From DASUGC01 sp035606665 (lineage in GTDB: Bacteria; Acidobacteriota; Vicinamibacteria; Vicinamibacterales; SCN-69-37), in NCBI GenBank assembly GCA_035606665.1, contig DATNEY010000053.1:124001-188000 (forward strand): DNA of 64,000 nucleotides, in the 5' to 3' direction. A program made the position numbers and the translations under genes. Of this stretch, positions 38,947 through 46,875 are shown in pieces. The notes under the pieces were generated by a model, which was not told the origin of the DNA, made no database searches, and saw only the letters and a list, made by a program, of their open reading frames with translations. Positions within the stretch are counted from its first letter, which is position 1. Every line of letters begins with the position of its first letter.

Positions 38947-40202
38947 TGCGCATCGTTGCCAGCTCCGTCATCGCGCGAAACATCCTCAGCGAGGCGTTCG
39001 CCAGTCTCCGTGGCCGGCGACTCCAGGTCGCGCTGTCCTCATTCGGGATCGCGACGGGAATCGCTGCGGTCGTGCTGCTCGTGGCGATCGTGTCGGGCAT
39101 GCACCGGTACGCGATTGAGCAATTCAGCTCCGTCGGCGGCGACATCATCCGTGTGACGGCCAACACATTCGAACGGAACGCCCGTGACCCACGTGGTTTC
39201 CCAGTCACTCTGCAGCCGTCCGACATGGAGACCGTGCTGAGGACGGTGAATCACTACGACGCTGCACTTGCCGAGAACTTTGGTCAGGGCATCATTCGCA
39301 CCGCGAAACGGACCAGTCAGGACGCAAGCATCCGCGGCATCACGTCGCAGGGATTCGATGTCCGCGACGTGCACCTGGAACGCGGCCGTTTCATTCTCGA
39401 GAGCGAGTACGAAATGGGCACGCGTGTCGCCGTCCTCGGCGCCGACATCGCGCAGGACCTGTTCGCCGACGAGGCGCCCATCGGCCAGACGATCTTCATG
39501 GGCCAATGGCCGTACCAGGTGATCGGCGTGCTCGGCTGGGTCGGCGACCCGAATGCCGGCGATTCGAGTCAGGAGGACCGCAGCATCTTCATTCCGTTCA
39601 GAGCCTGCGCGGCGACCTTCCGGGGAAGCGAATCGGCCGGCTCTTTCTACTTCCGGCTCAAGGATCCCGACAATTCGGCGCGAGCCATCACGGACACGCG
39701 CGCGATTCTGGAAGGGCTGCGGAAGCAGCGGGGCGAGACGTCCGGCTCCTTCAACATCGTGAGCAACATCGAGCGCATGGCGGAGATGAACCTCGTGCTG
39801 AACGCCATCAAGATGGTGGTCGGGCTCGTCGGGGGCATCGGGCTCTTCGTCGGCGCGGTCGGCGTCGCCAACGTCCTTCTGGTGTCGGTGCGCGAACGCC
39901 GGGCTGAAATCGGTACACGACGCGCGGTGGGCGCAACGAGGCGCGCCATCTTCGCGGGCTTCCTGATCGAAGCGCTCGCCATGACGATGACCGGCGGAGT
40001 CGTCGGCATTGCCGTCGCCTGGGGACTCACGAAGATCGCGCTGTTCATCCCGTCCGTCCCAGCCGGTGCCCGCCCGCACATTTCCCTCGTGACTGCGATC
40101 AGCGCGCTTGCGATCCTCACCGCCGTTGGACTCGTGGCAGGTGTCTGGCCCGCGAGGCGAGCCGCCGCCGTGTTTCCCGCCGAAGCGCTGCGGGCGGACT
40201 GA
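38946..40202 (+). CDS. MacB/FtsX-like ABC transporter permease without ATPase domain
   Basis: The 418-residue protein has one N-terminal membrane helix (SSFGIATGIAAVVLLVAIVSG), a MacB-type periplasmic domain (about 60-260), and a C-terminal FtsX block of three helices, with the coupling phrase RERRAEIGTRRAVGATRRAI that contacts the ATPase. It overlaps the adaptor stop by one base (TAATG). The third component, a MacB/LolD-type ATPase, is not encoded in this operon or elsewhere in the window, so it must be supplied from another locus if the pump is functional. A word-repeat dyad follows the stop. Confidence 0.88.
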   Translation: MRIVASSVIARNILSEAFASLRGRRLQVALSSFGIATGIAAVVLLVAIVSGMHRYAIEQFSSVGGDIIRVTANTFERNARDPRGFPVTLQPSDMETVLRTVNHYDAALAENFGQGIIRTAKRTSQDASIRGITSQGFDVRDVHLERGRFILESEYEMGTRVAVLGADIAQDLFADEAPIGQTIFMGQWPYQVIGVLGWVGDPNAGDSSQEDRSIFIPFRACAATFRGSESAGSFYFRLKDPDNSARAITDTRAILEGLRKQRGETSGSFNIVSNIERMAEMNLVLNAIKMVVGLVGGIGLFVGAVGVANVLLVSVRERRAEIGTRRAVGATRRAIFAGFLIEALAMTMTGGVVGIAVAWGLTKIALFIPSVPAGARPHISLVTAISALAILTAVGLVAGVWPARRAAAVFPAEALRAD

Positions 40203-40280
40203 CTTGCTGAAGTTGCAAGCTGCAAGTCGCAAGTGGGGCTCTTGCCGACCTTGCGACTTGTGTCTTGTCACTTGCTACTT
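40203..40280. repeat. Word-repeat dyad after the permease gene
   Basis: AAGTCGCAAG (40224-40233) and CTTGCGACTT (40250-40259) are perfect complements within runs of CTTG and CAAG words. The position directly after the stop codon suggests termination. Confidence 0.5.
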
Positions 40281-40284
40281 GAAT

Positions 40285-40290
40285 TAGGAT
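40285..40290 (+). promoter_or_regulatory. Possible -10 element for a leaderless transcript
   Basis: TAGGAT ends seven bases before the GTG at 40298 with no Shine-Dalgarno sequence between. TTGTCA at 40265-40270 is a weak -35 candidate at short spacing (14 bases). Confidence 0.35.
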
Positions 40291-40297
40291 CGCCCCC

Positions 40298-40813
40298 GTG
40301 CCGGTCTCCGCCGCGGCCTCGCAACTGATTTACGACAGCCTGCGCGCGTCCGGCGTGCGGATCATTTCCGCGCTTCCAGAGACGTGGCTCGTGCATCTCA
40401 TTCGCCTGGCGGACGACGACCCTGAGATGACGCTGGTGCGGCTCGCGAAAGAAGAGGAAGGCGTCGGCATCTCCATGGGCGCGCATCTGGCCGGTGTGAA
40501 ATCGGCGATGTTGATGCAGAACCATGGCTTCCTGGCGGCCGTGAACGGCGTCGTCTCCGGGGCGCAGCTCTATCGCATCCCGCTGCTCATGTTGATCAGC
40601 GCACGTGGTTCGTTCGGCGAGCGCGATCCGTGGCAGACCGAGGGCGGTCTCGTAACCGAGCACGTGCTCGACTCGTTGCGCATCCCGCGCATCTGCCTCG
40701 ATTCAGCTTCCGAAGTCGCGCGGACGATCAACCACGCGCAGACGCTGGCGTACTCGTCGAGCCGGCCCGTTGCGATCCTGTTGGGCCGTCGCCTCATGTG
40801 GGAGGAGCAGTGA
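40298..40813 (+). CDS. Thiamine diphosphate enzyme, N-terminal (Pyr) subunit, ComD-like
   Basis: The 171-residue protein corresponds to the Pyr domain of ThDP-dependent decarboxylases: LAKEEEGVGISMGAHLAG contains the glutamate that activates the cofactor, followed by SAMLMQNHGF and the PLLMLISARG strand. With the next gene it forms a split enzyme like sulfopyruvate or phosphonopyruvate decarboxylase. In those pairs each subunit alone is inactive. The start is a GTG without a Shine-Dalgarno sequence. The substrate is unknown; the neighbouring metal hydrolases and molybdenum hydroxylase suggest decarboxylation or oxidation of a keto acid from ring breakdown, not coenzyme M synthesis (inference). 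Confidence 0.8.
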   Translation: MPVSAAASQLIYDSLRASGVRIISALPETWLVHLIRLADDDPEMTLVRLAKEEEGVGISMGAHLAGVKSAMLMQNHGFLAAVNGVVSGAQLYRIPLLMLISARGSFGERDPWQTEGGLVTEHVLDSLRIPRICLDSASEVARTINHAQTLAYSSSRPVAILLGRRLMWEEQ

Positions 40814-40880
40814 CGCTCGCAACGACGGGAACGACGCGAACGGGCGGGAACGACGCCAACGGAAGTTCACGGAGGCTTGA

Positions 40881-41459
40881 GTGATGCTGCGCCGTGACGC
40901 GTTGGCGGCCGTTTTCCCCGACCTCGAACGCGAGGGGACCGTCGTCGTCACGATCATGGGCGCCGTTGCTGCCGAGCTCCAGGACGTCGGCCATCGCCCG
41001 AACTTCTTCTATCTGCAGCACGCGATGGGGCTCGCGAGCTCGCTCGGCCTTGGCATCGCATTGTCCCGGCCGGAGCTCCGGGTCATCGTGTTCGACGGTG
41101 ATGGATCGCTGCTCATGAATCTTGGCGGCCTGACGACGCTGGCGCGGTACCGGCCGAAGAATCTGATTCACGTCGTGTTCGACAACGAGAGCCTGCTCTC
41201 CGTCGGTGGATTTCCGACCGCAACAGGCACGGGATCCGACCTTGCCAGGATTGCGCTCGCCGCGGGCGTCCCGTCCGCGAACACCGTGCGCTCGCTCGAC
41301 GAGTTCAAGCGCGCGTTTGCAGACGCACTTGCCGCCGGCGACCTCACCACGCTCGTCGCCAAGGTCGAGGCGGTGGGGCCGAAGGCATTTGTAACTGACC
41401 TCTCGCTGCTGGAGAACCGTTACCAATTTCAGCGGCATCTGACCACGCTCAAGCCGTAG
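40881..41459 (+). CDS. Thiamine diphosphate enzyme, C-terminal (PP) subunit, ComE-like
   Basis: The 192-residue protein carries the ThDP/Mg-binding motif as DGDGSLLMNLGGLTTLARY through HVVFDNES, and the LQHAMGLASSLGLGIAL helix that packs on the cofactor. It completes the active site with the preceding Pyr subunit, 67 bases upstream. GGAGG at 40871-40875 serves either the GTG at 40881 or the ATG at 40884. The gap before it holds short ACGGGAACGACG words. Its stop codon TAG is the TAG of a GTAGG foot of the following REP-like element. Confidence 0.82.
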   Translation: MMLRRDALAAVFPDLEREGTVVVTIMGAVAAELQDVGHRPNFFYLQHAMGLASSLGLGIALSRPELRVIVFDGDGSLLMNLGGLTTLARYRPKNLIHVVFDNESLLSVGGFPTATGTGSDLARIALAAGVPSANTVRSLDEFKRAFADALAAGDLTTLVAKVEAVGPKAFVTDLSLLENRYQFQRHLTTLKP

Positions 41460-41492
41460 GCCGGGGCTGTAGGCCGGGGCTTTAGCCCCGGC
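41456..41492. repeat. REP-like element, one partial and one complete unit in tandem
   Basis: A first GTAGG foot (41456-41460) with the left stem arm GCCGGGGC is cut in its loop and followed by a second GTAGG foot (41469-41473). The complete hairpin GCCGGGGC-TTTA-GCCCCGGC (41473-41492) then follows, with ATTTT after the stem. The first foot contains the stop codon of the preceding gene. It may terminate transcription between 41459 and 41512. Confidence 0.75.
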
Positions 41493-41511
41493 ATTTTCCG
41501 AGGCATTTGAC

Positions 41512-42285
41512 ATGTCATCCCTTACGCAACTCATCGCCGATCTCGAGTCCGGCGCGCTTCGCGTCATCGATCTCACGCAACCTCTCGGTCCCGAGACGCC
41601 CGTCATCGGTCTGCCGCCGATCTTCGGGTCGTCTCCCGGCGTCTCGATCGACGTCATCTCGCGCTTCGACGACAAGGGACCCGCGTGGTACTGGAACACA
41701 ATCAGAATGGGCGAGCACACGGGCACGCACTTCGACGCGCCCGTGCATTGGATCACCGGCAAGGATCTGCCCGACAACGCGTGCGACACGATTCCGGCGC
41801 GCCGATTCATCGGGCCGGCATGCGTCATCGACGTGACGAGCGAGGTTGCGGCGAACGAGGACTTTCTGCTGACGCCGGATCGGATTCGCGCGTGGGAATC
41901 AGCGCACGGCGGGATTCCGCGCGGCGCCTGGGTGCTGCTGCGAACCGGCTGGAGCGCTCGCGCGGACGCCCCGAGTTTCCTCAACGTCCGTGCGGACGGT
42001 CCGCACACGCCAGGGTTTCACGCGGACGCTTCCCGGATGCTCGCGCACGAGCGCGACGTGCTTGGCGTCGGTGTCGAGACGGTAGGTACCGACGCAGGTC
42101 AGGCCGGCGGATTCGATCCGCCGTTTCCGAATCACAACATCATGCACGGCGCCGGCAAGTTCGGTCTCGCGAGTCTTCGCAATCTCGATCAGTTGCCGCC
42201 GACGGGCGCCATCGTCATCGCGGCACCGCTGAAGCTGGTCAATGGAAGCGGGAGTCCGCTGCGGGTCCTGGCGATCACGCCTTAG
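41512..42285 (+). CDS. Cyclase-family metal-dependent hydrolase
   Basis: The 257-residue protein has the family signature HTGTHFDAPVH with metal ligands H69, H73, D75 and H79. The cyclase family includes kynurenine formamidase, isatin hydrolase and polyketide cyclases; it mostly opens amides or lactams using manganese or zinc. Together with the ThDP pair upstream and the molybdenum hydroxylase and amidase downstream it fits breakdown of a nitrogen heterocycle or aromatic amide. The last 11 bases overlap the end of the convergent esterase gene. A second member of the family is at 47875 and is not a close copy. Confidence 0.85.
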   Translation: MSSLTQLIADLESGALRVIDLTQPLGPETPVIGLPPIFGSSPGVSIDVISRFDDKGPAWYWNTIRMGEHTGTHFDAPVHWITGKDLPDNACDTIPARRFIGPACVIDVTSEVAANEDFLLTPDRIRAWESAHGGIPRGAWVLLRTGWSARADAPSFLNVRADGPHTPGFHADASRMLAHERDVLGVGVETVGTDAGQAGGFDPPFPNHNIMHGAGKFGLASLRNLDQLPPTGAIVIAAPLKLVNGSGSPLRVLAITP

Positions 42286-43033
42286 CGAACTTGAATCCCT
42301 CGGTCGCAAGTTCCGCCGGCACGGTGTGCGGTCCGTCGAATTCCTTGTAGGTCACGTCATACCCGCGTTTGCGAAGCGCCGGCACGAGCACGCGGCTGCA
42401 ACTGTCGATCGGCAGGATCTCGTCCTTGGTGCCGTGCGAAATGAAGATGCGCGGCTTGCCTTGGGGCCGGTCGTCCACGATGAAGCCGGGAGACCAGGCG
42501 ACGATGCGCTGAAAGAGATCGCCGTTGGCGAGTCCAAGTGACAGCGCGTAGGTCGCGCCGTCGGAGAATCCACCGGCCACCACCTCTGTGGGATCGATCG
42601 CGACCTGACCGAACACCTTGTCGAGCGCGCGATCGATGAACTCGATGTCGGGACCGAAGCCGCCGCGAATTGCATCCCACGTCGGCCCTCTCGAATCGAG
42701 CGCCAGGACGGGCACACCCGTCTCGTCCGGAATCGACCCGAACCGTTGAAGCTGCCGCTCGCCGCTCCCTCCAGCTCCATGAAACAGCACCAGCAGCGGC
42801 AGGCGTCCCGCCGGGATGGTTGCCGGCATCTGAAGGATCCCGTCCCGCGCGCCGCCGAGGTTCAGCGTCGAACGTCCCGTCGCGGTTGTTTTTGACCCTG
42901 GTTTGGGTCGCGCTTTGAGGCGCGCCGCGGCGGCGCTCGCCGGGAAGGTCAAGGCGTCGCACCCCGCGCCGAATGGAAGTGACACGAGCGTGCCGGCCGC
43001 GATGAAGCAGAAGCGTCGTCGGTTCAGGGACAT
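42275..43033 (-). CDS. Exported esterase / PHB-depolymerase-like hydrolase
   Basis: The 252-residue protein begins MSLNRRRFCFIAAGTLVSL, a twin-arginine-like signal that ends in a lipobox-like FGAGC, so it is probably a lipoprotein or exported enzyme. The alpha/beta hydrolase core has LLVLFHGAGGSGE (oxyanion region), nucleophile serine in GGFSDGA, aspartate in SHGTKDEILPI and histidine in FDGPHTVP. This matches the esterase/dienelactone hydrolase/PHB depolymerase group. The start follows from the signal peptide; the frame extends upstream without support. It is convergent with, and overlaps by 11 bases, the cyclase gene. The substrate is unknown. Confidence 0.82.
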   Translation of the reverse strand: MSLNRRRFCFIAAGTLVSLPFGAGCDALTFPASAAAARLKARPKPGSKTTATGRSTLNLGGARDGILQMPATIPAGRLPLLVLFHGAGGSGERQLQRFGSIPDETGVPVLALDSRGPTWDAIRGGFGPDIEFIDRALDKVFGQVAIDPTEVVAGGFSDGATYALSLGLANGDLFQRIVAWSPGFIVDDRPQGKPRIFISHGTKDEILPIDSCSRVLVPALRKRGYDVTYKEFDGPHTVPAELATEGFKFAKA

Positions 43034-43181
43034 TGATCTCCGGTGGAGCAGTTTAGCCAGATCGAGTAGACGCGTTCTTCCCACTCCCGGTTGCCGGCAC
43101 AGCTCGGGCGCCGGATTGCGTGCGCCAGAGCGGCGGGTCATTGGCACCCTCCTTGCCCTGCTCAGTGTCTGGAGGACTGAC

Positions 43182-43493
43182 ATGCGCACTCTGGTCCTGA
43201 CGCTTGGAATTCTGTTCGGTGTGTTGATTCTGCCCGTATCGCACAATAACGGCGCTTCGGTTGGGCTGCCGATGGTCGGCGCCGCAGTCGCTGTACTCGA
43301 CGCGCACGTGACGCAGCCTGCCGAATCGCAGGCCCCGCAGATCAACGTGGAAGTCAACAAGGGTGGTGGTGGCCGGTGGTACGCGAGTCCGGTGTGGATC
43401 GCGATCGGCGGCATCGCCCTGGTGCTCTTGATCCTGCTCATCGTCATGGCTGCTCGCGGCGGGGGCGGCGGAACGACCGTCGTTCGAGGCTAA
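43182..43493 (+). CDS. Small membrane protein, unknown function
   Basis: The 103-residue protein has an N-terminal hydrophobic segment (LVLTLGILFGVLILPV), a hydrophilic middle (QAPQINVEVNKGGGGRWY) and a second membrane helix near the end (VWIAIGGIALVLLILLIVMAA), then a short Gly-rich tail. GGAGG six bases upstream fixes the ATG at 43182. The IxVEVxKGGGGxWYxxPxWI pattern also occurs in small predicted membrane proteins of other bacteria, without known function. It stands alone between the divergent esterase and the molybdenum hydroxylase operon, with a hairpin after its stop. Confidence 0.6.
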   Translation: MRTLVLTLGILFGVLILPVSHNNGASVGLPMVGAAVAVLDAHVTQPAESQAPQINVEVNKGGGGRWYASPVWIAIGGIALVLLILLIVMAARGGGGGTTVVRG

Positions 43494-43514
43494 CTACTCG
43501 CTGGGGTGACATGT

Positions 43515-43544
43515 CGCGGCCCCGGCATTCGTGTCGGGGCCGCG
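43515..43544. terminator. GC-rich hairpin after the small membrane protein
   Basis: CGCGGCCCCG and CGGGGCCGCG form a perfect 10-bp stem with a 10-base loop, 22 bases after the stop codon. There is no U-tract, but the position favours a terminator. Confidence 0.55.
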
Positions 43545-43571
43545 GGCGGGCAGGGACCCATCGTTACCTGT

Positions 43572-43577
43572 TAGACT
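43572..43577 (+). promoter_or_regulatory. Possible -10 element of the first molybdenum hydroxylase operon
   Basis: TAGACT ends nine bases before the GTG at 43587, and there is no Shine-Dalgarno sequence, suggesting a leaderless start. Confidence 0.35.
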
Positions 43578-43586
43578 TCGCGCTTC

Positions 43587-44075
43587 GTGGGCGCGAACGT
43601 CCGTGTTGACGTCACGGTAAACGGCACCAGGCATCGGCGCGACGTCGAGCCCAGGCTGCTCCTCAGCGACTTTCTCAGACAGGATCTCGGCCTGACCGGC
43701 ACGCACGTCGGATGCGAGCACGGCGTGTGCGGCGCGTGCACGATTCTCTTCGACGGCGAGCCCGCGCGGGCGTGCATCATGCTCGCCGCGCAGGCGGACG
43801 GCCACGAGATCCTCACGATCGAGAGTCTTGCCGCGCCTGACGGCACGCTCAATCCGCTTCAGTCCGCATTTCGTCAGGCCCATGGCCTGCAGTGTGGTTT
43901 CTGCACGCCGGGCATGCTGATGACGCTCACGGCATTCCTCCGCGACAACCCCAAACCCGACGAGCCGCAGATTCGCGAAGCGATCTCCGGAAATCTCTGC
44001 CGCTGCACGGGCTATCAGCACATCGTGCATGCGGTTCAGATCGCGGCCGGCACGCGTGCGGAGGACGCCGAGTGA
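43587..44075 (+). CDS. Molybdenum hydroxylase small subunit, two [2Fe-2S] clusters (CoxS-like)
   Basis: The 162-residue protein carries the plant-type cluster cysteines in HVGCEHGVCGACTILFDG with a fourth near PARAC, and the second cluster cysteines in QCGFCTPGM and GNLCRCTGY. It shuttles electrons between the molybdenum site and FAD in a three-subunit hydroxylase of the xanthine oxidase family. The start is a GTG. The large subunit gene overlaps by four bases. Gene order S-L-G-M differs from the L-S-M order of the second hydroxylase at 56131, so the two were probably acquired or assembled independently. Confidence 0.92.
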   Translation: MGANVRVDVTVNGTRHRRDVEPRLLLSDFLRQDLGLTGTHVGCEHGVCGACTILFDGEPARACIMLAAQADGHEILTIESLAAPDGTLNPLQSAFRQAHGLQCGFCTPGMLMTLTAFLRDNPKPDEPQIREAISGNLCRCTGYQHIVHAVQIAAGTRAEDAE

Positions 44076-46423
44076 CCAGGCCTTCATTCGGTCAGCGCGT
44101 TCGACGCAACGAGGATGCCCGCCTGCTGACGGGCCGGGCGATGTTCGTCGACGATGTGAACCTGCCGGGCATGCTGCACGTGGCGTTCGTGCGCAGCATG
44201 ATGGCGCACGGGACGCTCAAGGGAATTGATGCGGCTGCCGCGCGCCAGAGACCCGGCGTCGTCGCTGTGTACACCGCCGCCGATCTCGGCGACTACTGCA
44301 AGCCCGGGCCCGTGCTCGTGAATCCGCCTCCCGTGCCGGGCCATGTATTTCACGGATGCACGCAGCTTCCGCTGGCGAAGGACAAGGTCCGGTACGTCGG
44401 TGAGCCGATCGCGATGATCGTGGCCGAGAGCCGCTACGTGGCGGAGGACGCGCTCGCCGACGTAATCGTCGACATCGATCCGATCGATGCTGTCGTGGAT
44501 CTCGAAGCCGCGTTGAAGCCGGGCGTTCCGCTCGTGCATCCGCATCTCGAGTCGAACGCGGCCGCGCACGTCGTTCAGCGCAAGGGCGACTACGTCGCGG
44601 CGCGGGCGAAAGCTGACATCGTCGTCAAGCGCCGCTTCCTTTACGACCGCGGAGTGGCGGCGGCGATCGAAAACCGGGCGGTGGCCGTTGACTGGGATCC
44701 GCGCGCGGAGGAAATGACGATCTGGGACACCACCCAGGCGCCGATTCCGATTCGTAACGGACTCGCCAAGATGCTCGGGCTTCTCGAATCGCAAGTGCGC
44801 GTCGTCGCGCCCTTCGTCGGTGGCGGATTCGGTCCGAAGATCATGATGTTCTACCCGGAGGAGCTGCTGCTGCCGTGGGCGGCGATGCGCCTTCATCGGC
44901 CGCTGAAGTGGACCGAGGATCGGCAGGAGAACTTCTACGCGACGACGCAGGAGCGGGGACAGGTGCATGAGGCGGAGATGGCCTTGTCGAAGGACGGCCG
45001 GATCCTCGGCGTCCGCGACTGGTTCCTGTGCGACACCGGTGCCTACGATCCGTACGGCCTGACGATTCCCATCAACACGCAGTGCACGCTGCTCGGTCCG
45101 TACGACATCCCGAACTACGAGACGGAATTCACGTCGGTGTTTACCAACAAGCCGATCGTGACGCCCGTGCGCGGCGCGGGGCGGCAGCATGGCGTGTTCG
45201 TGAGCGAGCGGCTGCTCGACATCGCGGCGAGGGAGCTCGGCATCGATCGCGTGGAAATCCGGAAGCGCAACCTGCTCGGGCCCGATCGGTTTCCGCACAA
45301 CCACGAAATCATGTTTCAGGACTCCGCGCCGCTCGTGTACGACAGCGGCAACTACCTCCCGACGCTCGAGCAGGCGGCGGAGATCATCGGCTACGACAAG
45401 TTCATTCGGGAAGAGCAGCCGCGCCTGCGCGCGTCGGGCAAGCGGGTCGGCGTCGGGATCTGCTGCTACGTCGAAGGCACCGGCATCGGTCCCTACGAAG
45501 GCGCTCGCGTCACGGTGGAACCGAGCGGCACCGTCCGGTGCGCCACGGGCGTCGGCACGCAGGGACAGGGGCACTTCACCGTGCTCGCGCAGATCGTCGC
45601 GGACGCGCTCGGCGTCGGCGTCGAGGACGTACGCGTGGTGACCGGCGACACCCGCGAGTTCCATTGGGGCACCGGCACGTTCGCCAGCCGCGGCGCCGTC
45701 GTTGCCGGCAGCGCGTGCCACGCTGCGGCGATGTCGGTGCGTGGAAAGATTCTCGATCTCGGGAGTGCGATCCTTGGGGCGCCGGCGGACAACCTCGAAC
45801 TGTCAGGCGGTCGCGTGAAGGTGGCCGGATCGAACGATCCGGGAATCGCGTTTGGGGACCTCGCCGGCAGGGCCAACCCGTTGAGAGGTGCCGTGCGGCC
45901 CGGTACCGAGCCGGGACTCGAGAGCACGGCCTACTTCGGTCCGGATCGCGGCAGCACGGCGAGCGGCGTCCACGCGATGATCGTCGAAGTCGATCCCGAG
46001 ACCGCCGCTGTCGAAATCAAACGGTACCTCGTCGTCCACGACTGCGGGACGATCATCAATCCGTTGCTCGTGGAAGGGCAGATCCACGGCGGCGTCGCGC
46101 ACGGCATCGGCAACGCGTTCTTCGAGTCGCTCGTGTACGACGATCAGGCGCAGCTGATGAACGCCTCGTTCATGGACTACCTGCTGCCGACCGCCACCGA
46201 CGTTCCACCGATCGAGACCGCGCATCGCGAGACGCCGTCGCCATTCAACGTGCTCGGACTCAAGGGCGTCGGTGAAGCGGGGTGTATTCCAACCGGCGCC
46301 GTCTTCGCCCAGGCTGTCGAGGACGCGCTCGGGCCCGGCGCCGGCGTCGAGATCAACGAGATCCCGATGAGTCCGAATCAACTCTTCGAGCTCATGCATG
46401 TCAGTGGGAAGGAGCGGGCATGA
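44072..46423 (+). CDS. Molybdenum hydroxylase large (molybdopterin) subunit
   Basis: The 783-residue protein is full length for the xanthine oxidase/CO dehydrogenase large-subunit family. Visible are VAPFVGGGFGPK, the active-site loop PVRGAGRQHG, TGVGTQGQGHFTV and the catalytic glutamate in LKGVGEAG. True (form I) CO dehydrogenases have AYxCSFR in the active-site loop; this protein has the VRGAGR type, so it more likely hydroxylates an aldehyde or N-heterocycle. The GTG start overlaps the small-subunit stop; the open frame continues upstream only as a shadow. It is followed, with another overlap, by a CoxG-like gene. Substrate inference rests on the neighbouring hydrolases and amidase. Confidence 0.92.
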   Translation: MTRPSFGQRVRRNEDARLLTGRAMFVDDVNLPGMLHVAFVRSMMAHGTLKGIDAAAARQRPGVVAVYTAADLGDYCKPGPVLVNPPPVPGHVFHGCTQLPLAKDKVRYVGEPIAMIVAESRYVAEDALADVIVDIDPIDAVVDLEAALKPGVPLVHPHLESNAAAHVVQRKGDYVAARAKADIVVKRRFLYDRGVAAAIENRAVAVDWDPRAEEMTIWDTTQAPIPIRNGLAKMLGLLESQVRVVAPFVGGGFGPKIMMFYPEELLLPWAAMRLHRPLKWTEDRQENFYATTQERGQVHEAEMALSKDGRILGVRDWFLCDTGAYDPYGLTIPINTQCTLLGPYDIPNYETEFTSVFTNKPIVTPVRGAGRQHGVFVSERLLDIAARELGIDRVEIRKRNLLGPDRFPHNHEIMFQDSAPLVYDSGNYLPTLEQAAEIIGYDKFIREEQPRLRASGKRVGVGICCYVEGTGIGPYEGARVTVEPSGTVRCATGVGTQGQGHFTVLAQIVADALGVGVEDVRVVTGDTREFHWGTGTFASRGAVVAGSACHAAAMSVRGKILDLGSAILGAPADNLELSGGRVKVAGSNDPGIAFGDLAGRANPLRGAVRPGTEPGLESTAYFGPDRGSTASGVHAMIVEVDPETAAVEIKRYLVVHDCGTIINPLLVEGQIHGGVAHGIGNAFFESLVYDDQAQLMNASFMDYLLPTATDVPPIETAHRETPSPFNVLGLKGVGEAGCIPTGAVFAQAVEDALGPGAGVEINEIPMSPNQLFELMHVSGKERA

Positions 46424-46875
46424 ACCTCGCGGGCACGTTCACGTTCGCCGGACCTCGCGCGACCGTATGGGCTCTTCTCCACGATCCGGCGGTCCTCGCG
46501 AAAGCACTGCCCGGCACGAAGACGCTGACGCTCGCGGGCCCGGGCCGGTATGAAGGCGCGATGAAGGTGAGCATCGGTCCGCTGACCGCGGCGGAGTTCG
46601 CGGTCGTGGTCACGCTCAGTGACGAGATCGAGCCGTCTCACTTCGCGATGCAGATCGACGGCAAGGGCGGCGTGGGATTCGCGAAAGGGTCCGCCACCGT
46701 CGACCTGGCCGAAGGCGCGGATGGTGGCACGGTCATGACGTACGCCTCCGACATTCAGATCGGCGGCCGGATCGCCGCCGTGGGCCAGCGGCTCGTCGAG
46801 TCCGTCGGCCGCATGATGATGAAGCAGGCGCTCGACTCCTTGAACGCCGAGCTCGAGGCGCGCGTGAAGAAATGA
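46420..46875 (+). CDS. CoxG-like SRPBCC protein
   Basis: The 151-residue protein belongs to the CoxG (CO dehydrogenase subunit G) family, with an SRPBCC fold: GTFTFAGPRATVWALLHDPAVLAKALPG is the N-terminal signature, in which the first beta strand and helix are clear. CoxG proteins are thought to help assemble or membrane-anchor the hydroxylase. It overlaps the large subunit by four bases (ATGA) and the FAD subunit in the same way. The second hydroxylase operon lacks this gene. Confidence 0.88.
   Translation: MNLAGTFTFAGPRATVWALLHDPAVLAKALPGTKTLTLAGPGRYEGAMKVSIGPLTAAEFAVVVTLSDEIEPSHFAMQIDGKGGVGFAKGSATVDLAEGADGGTVMTYASDIQIGGRIAAVGQRLVESVGRMMMKQALDSLNAELEARVKK

Noticed and set aside
40298..41459. 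Sulfopyruvate decarboxylase of coenzyme M synthesis
   Set aside because: The fold matches ComD/ComE, but no other coenzyme M genes are present and the context is catabolic; only the split ThDP enzyme is supported.
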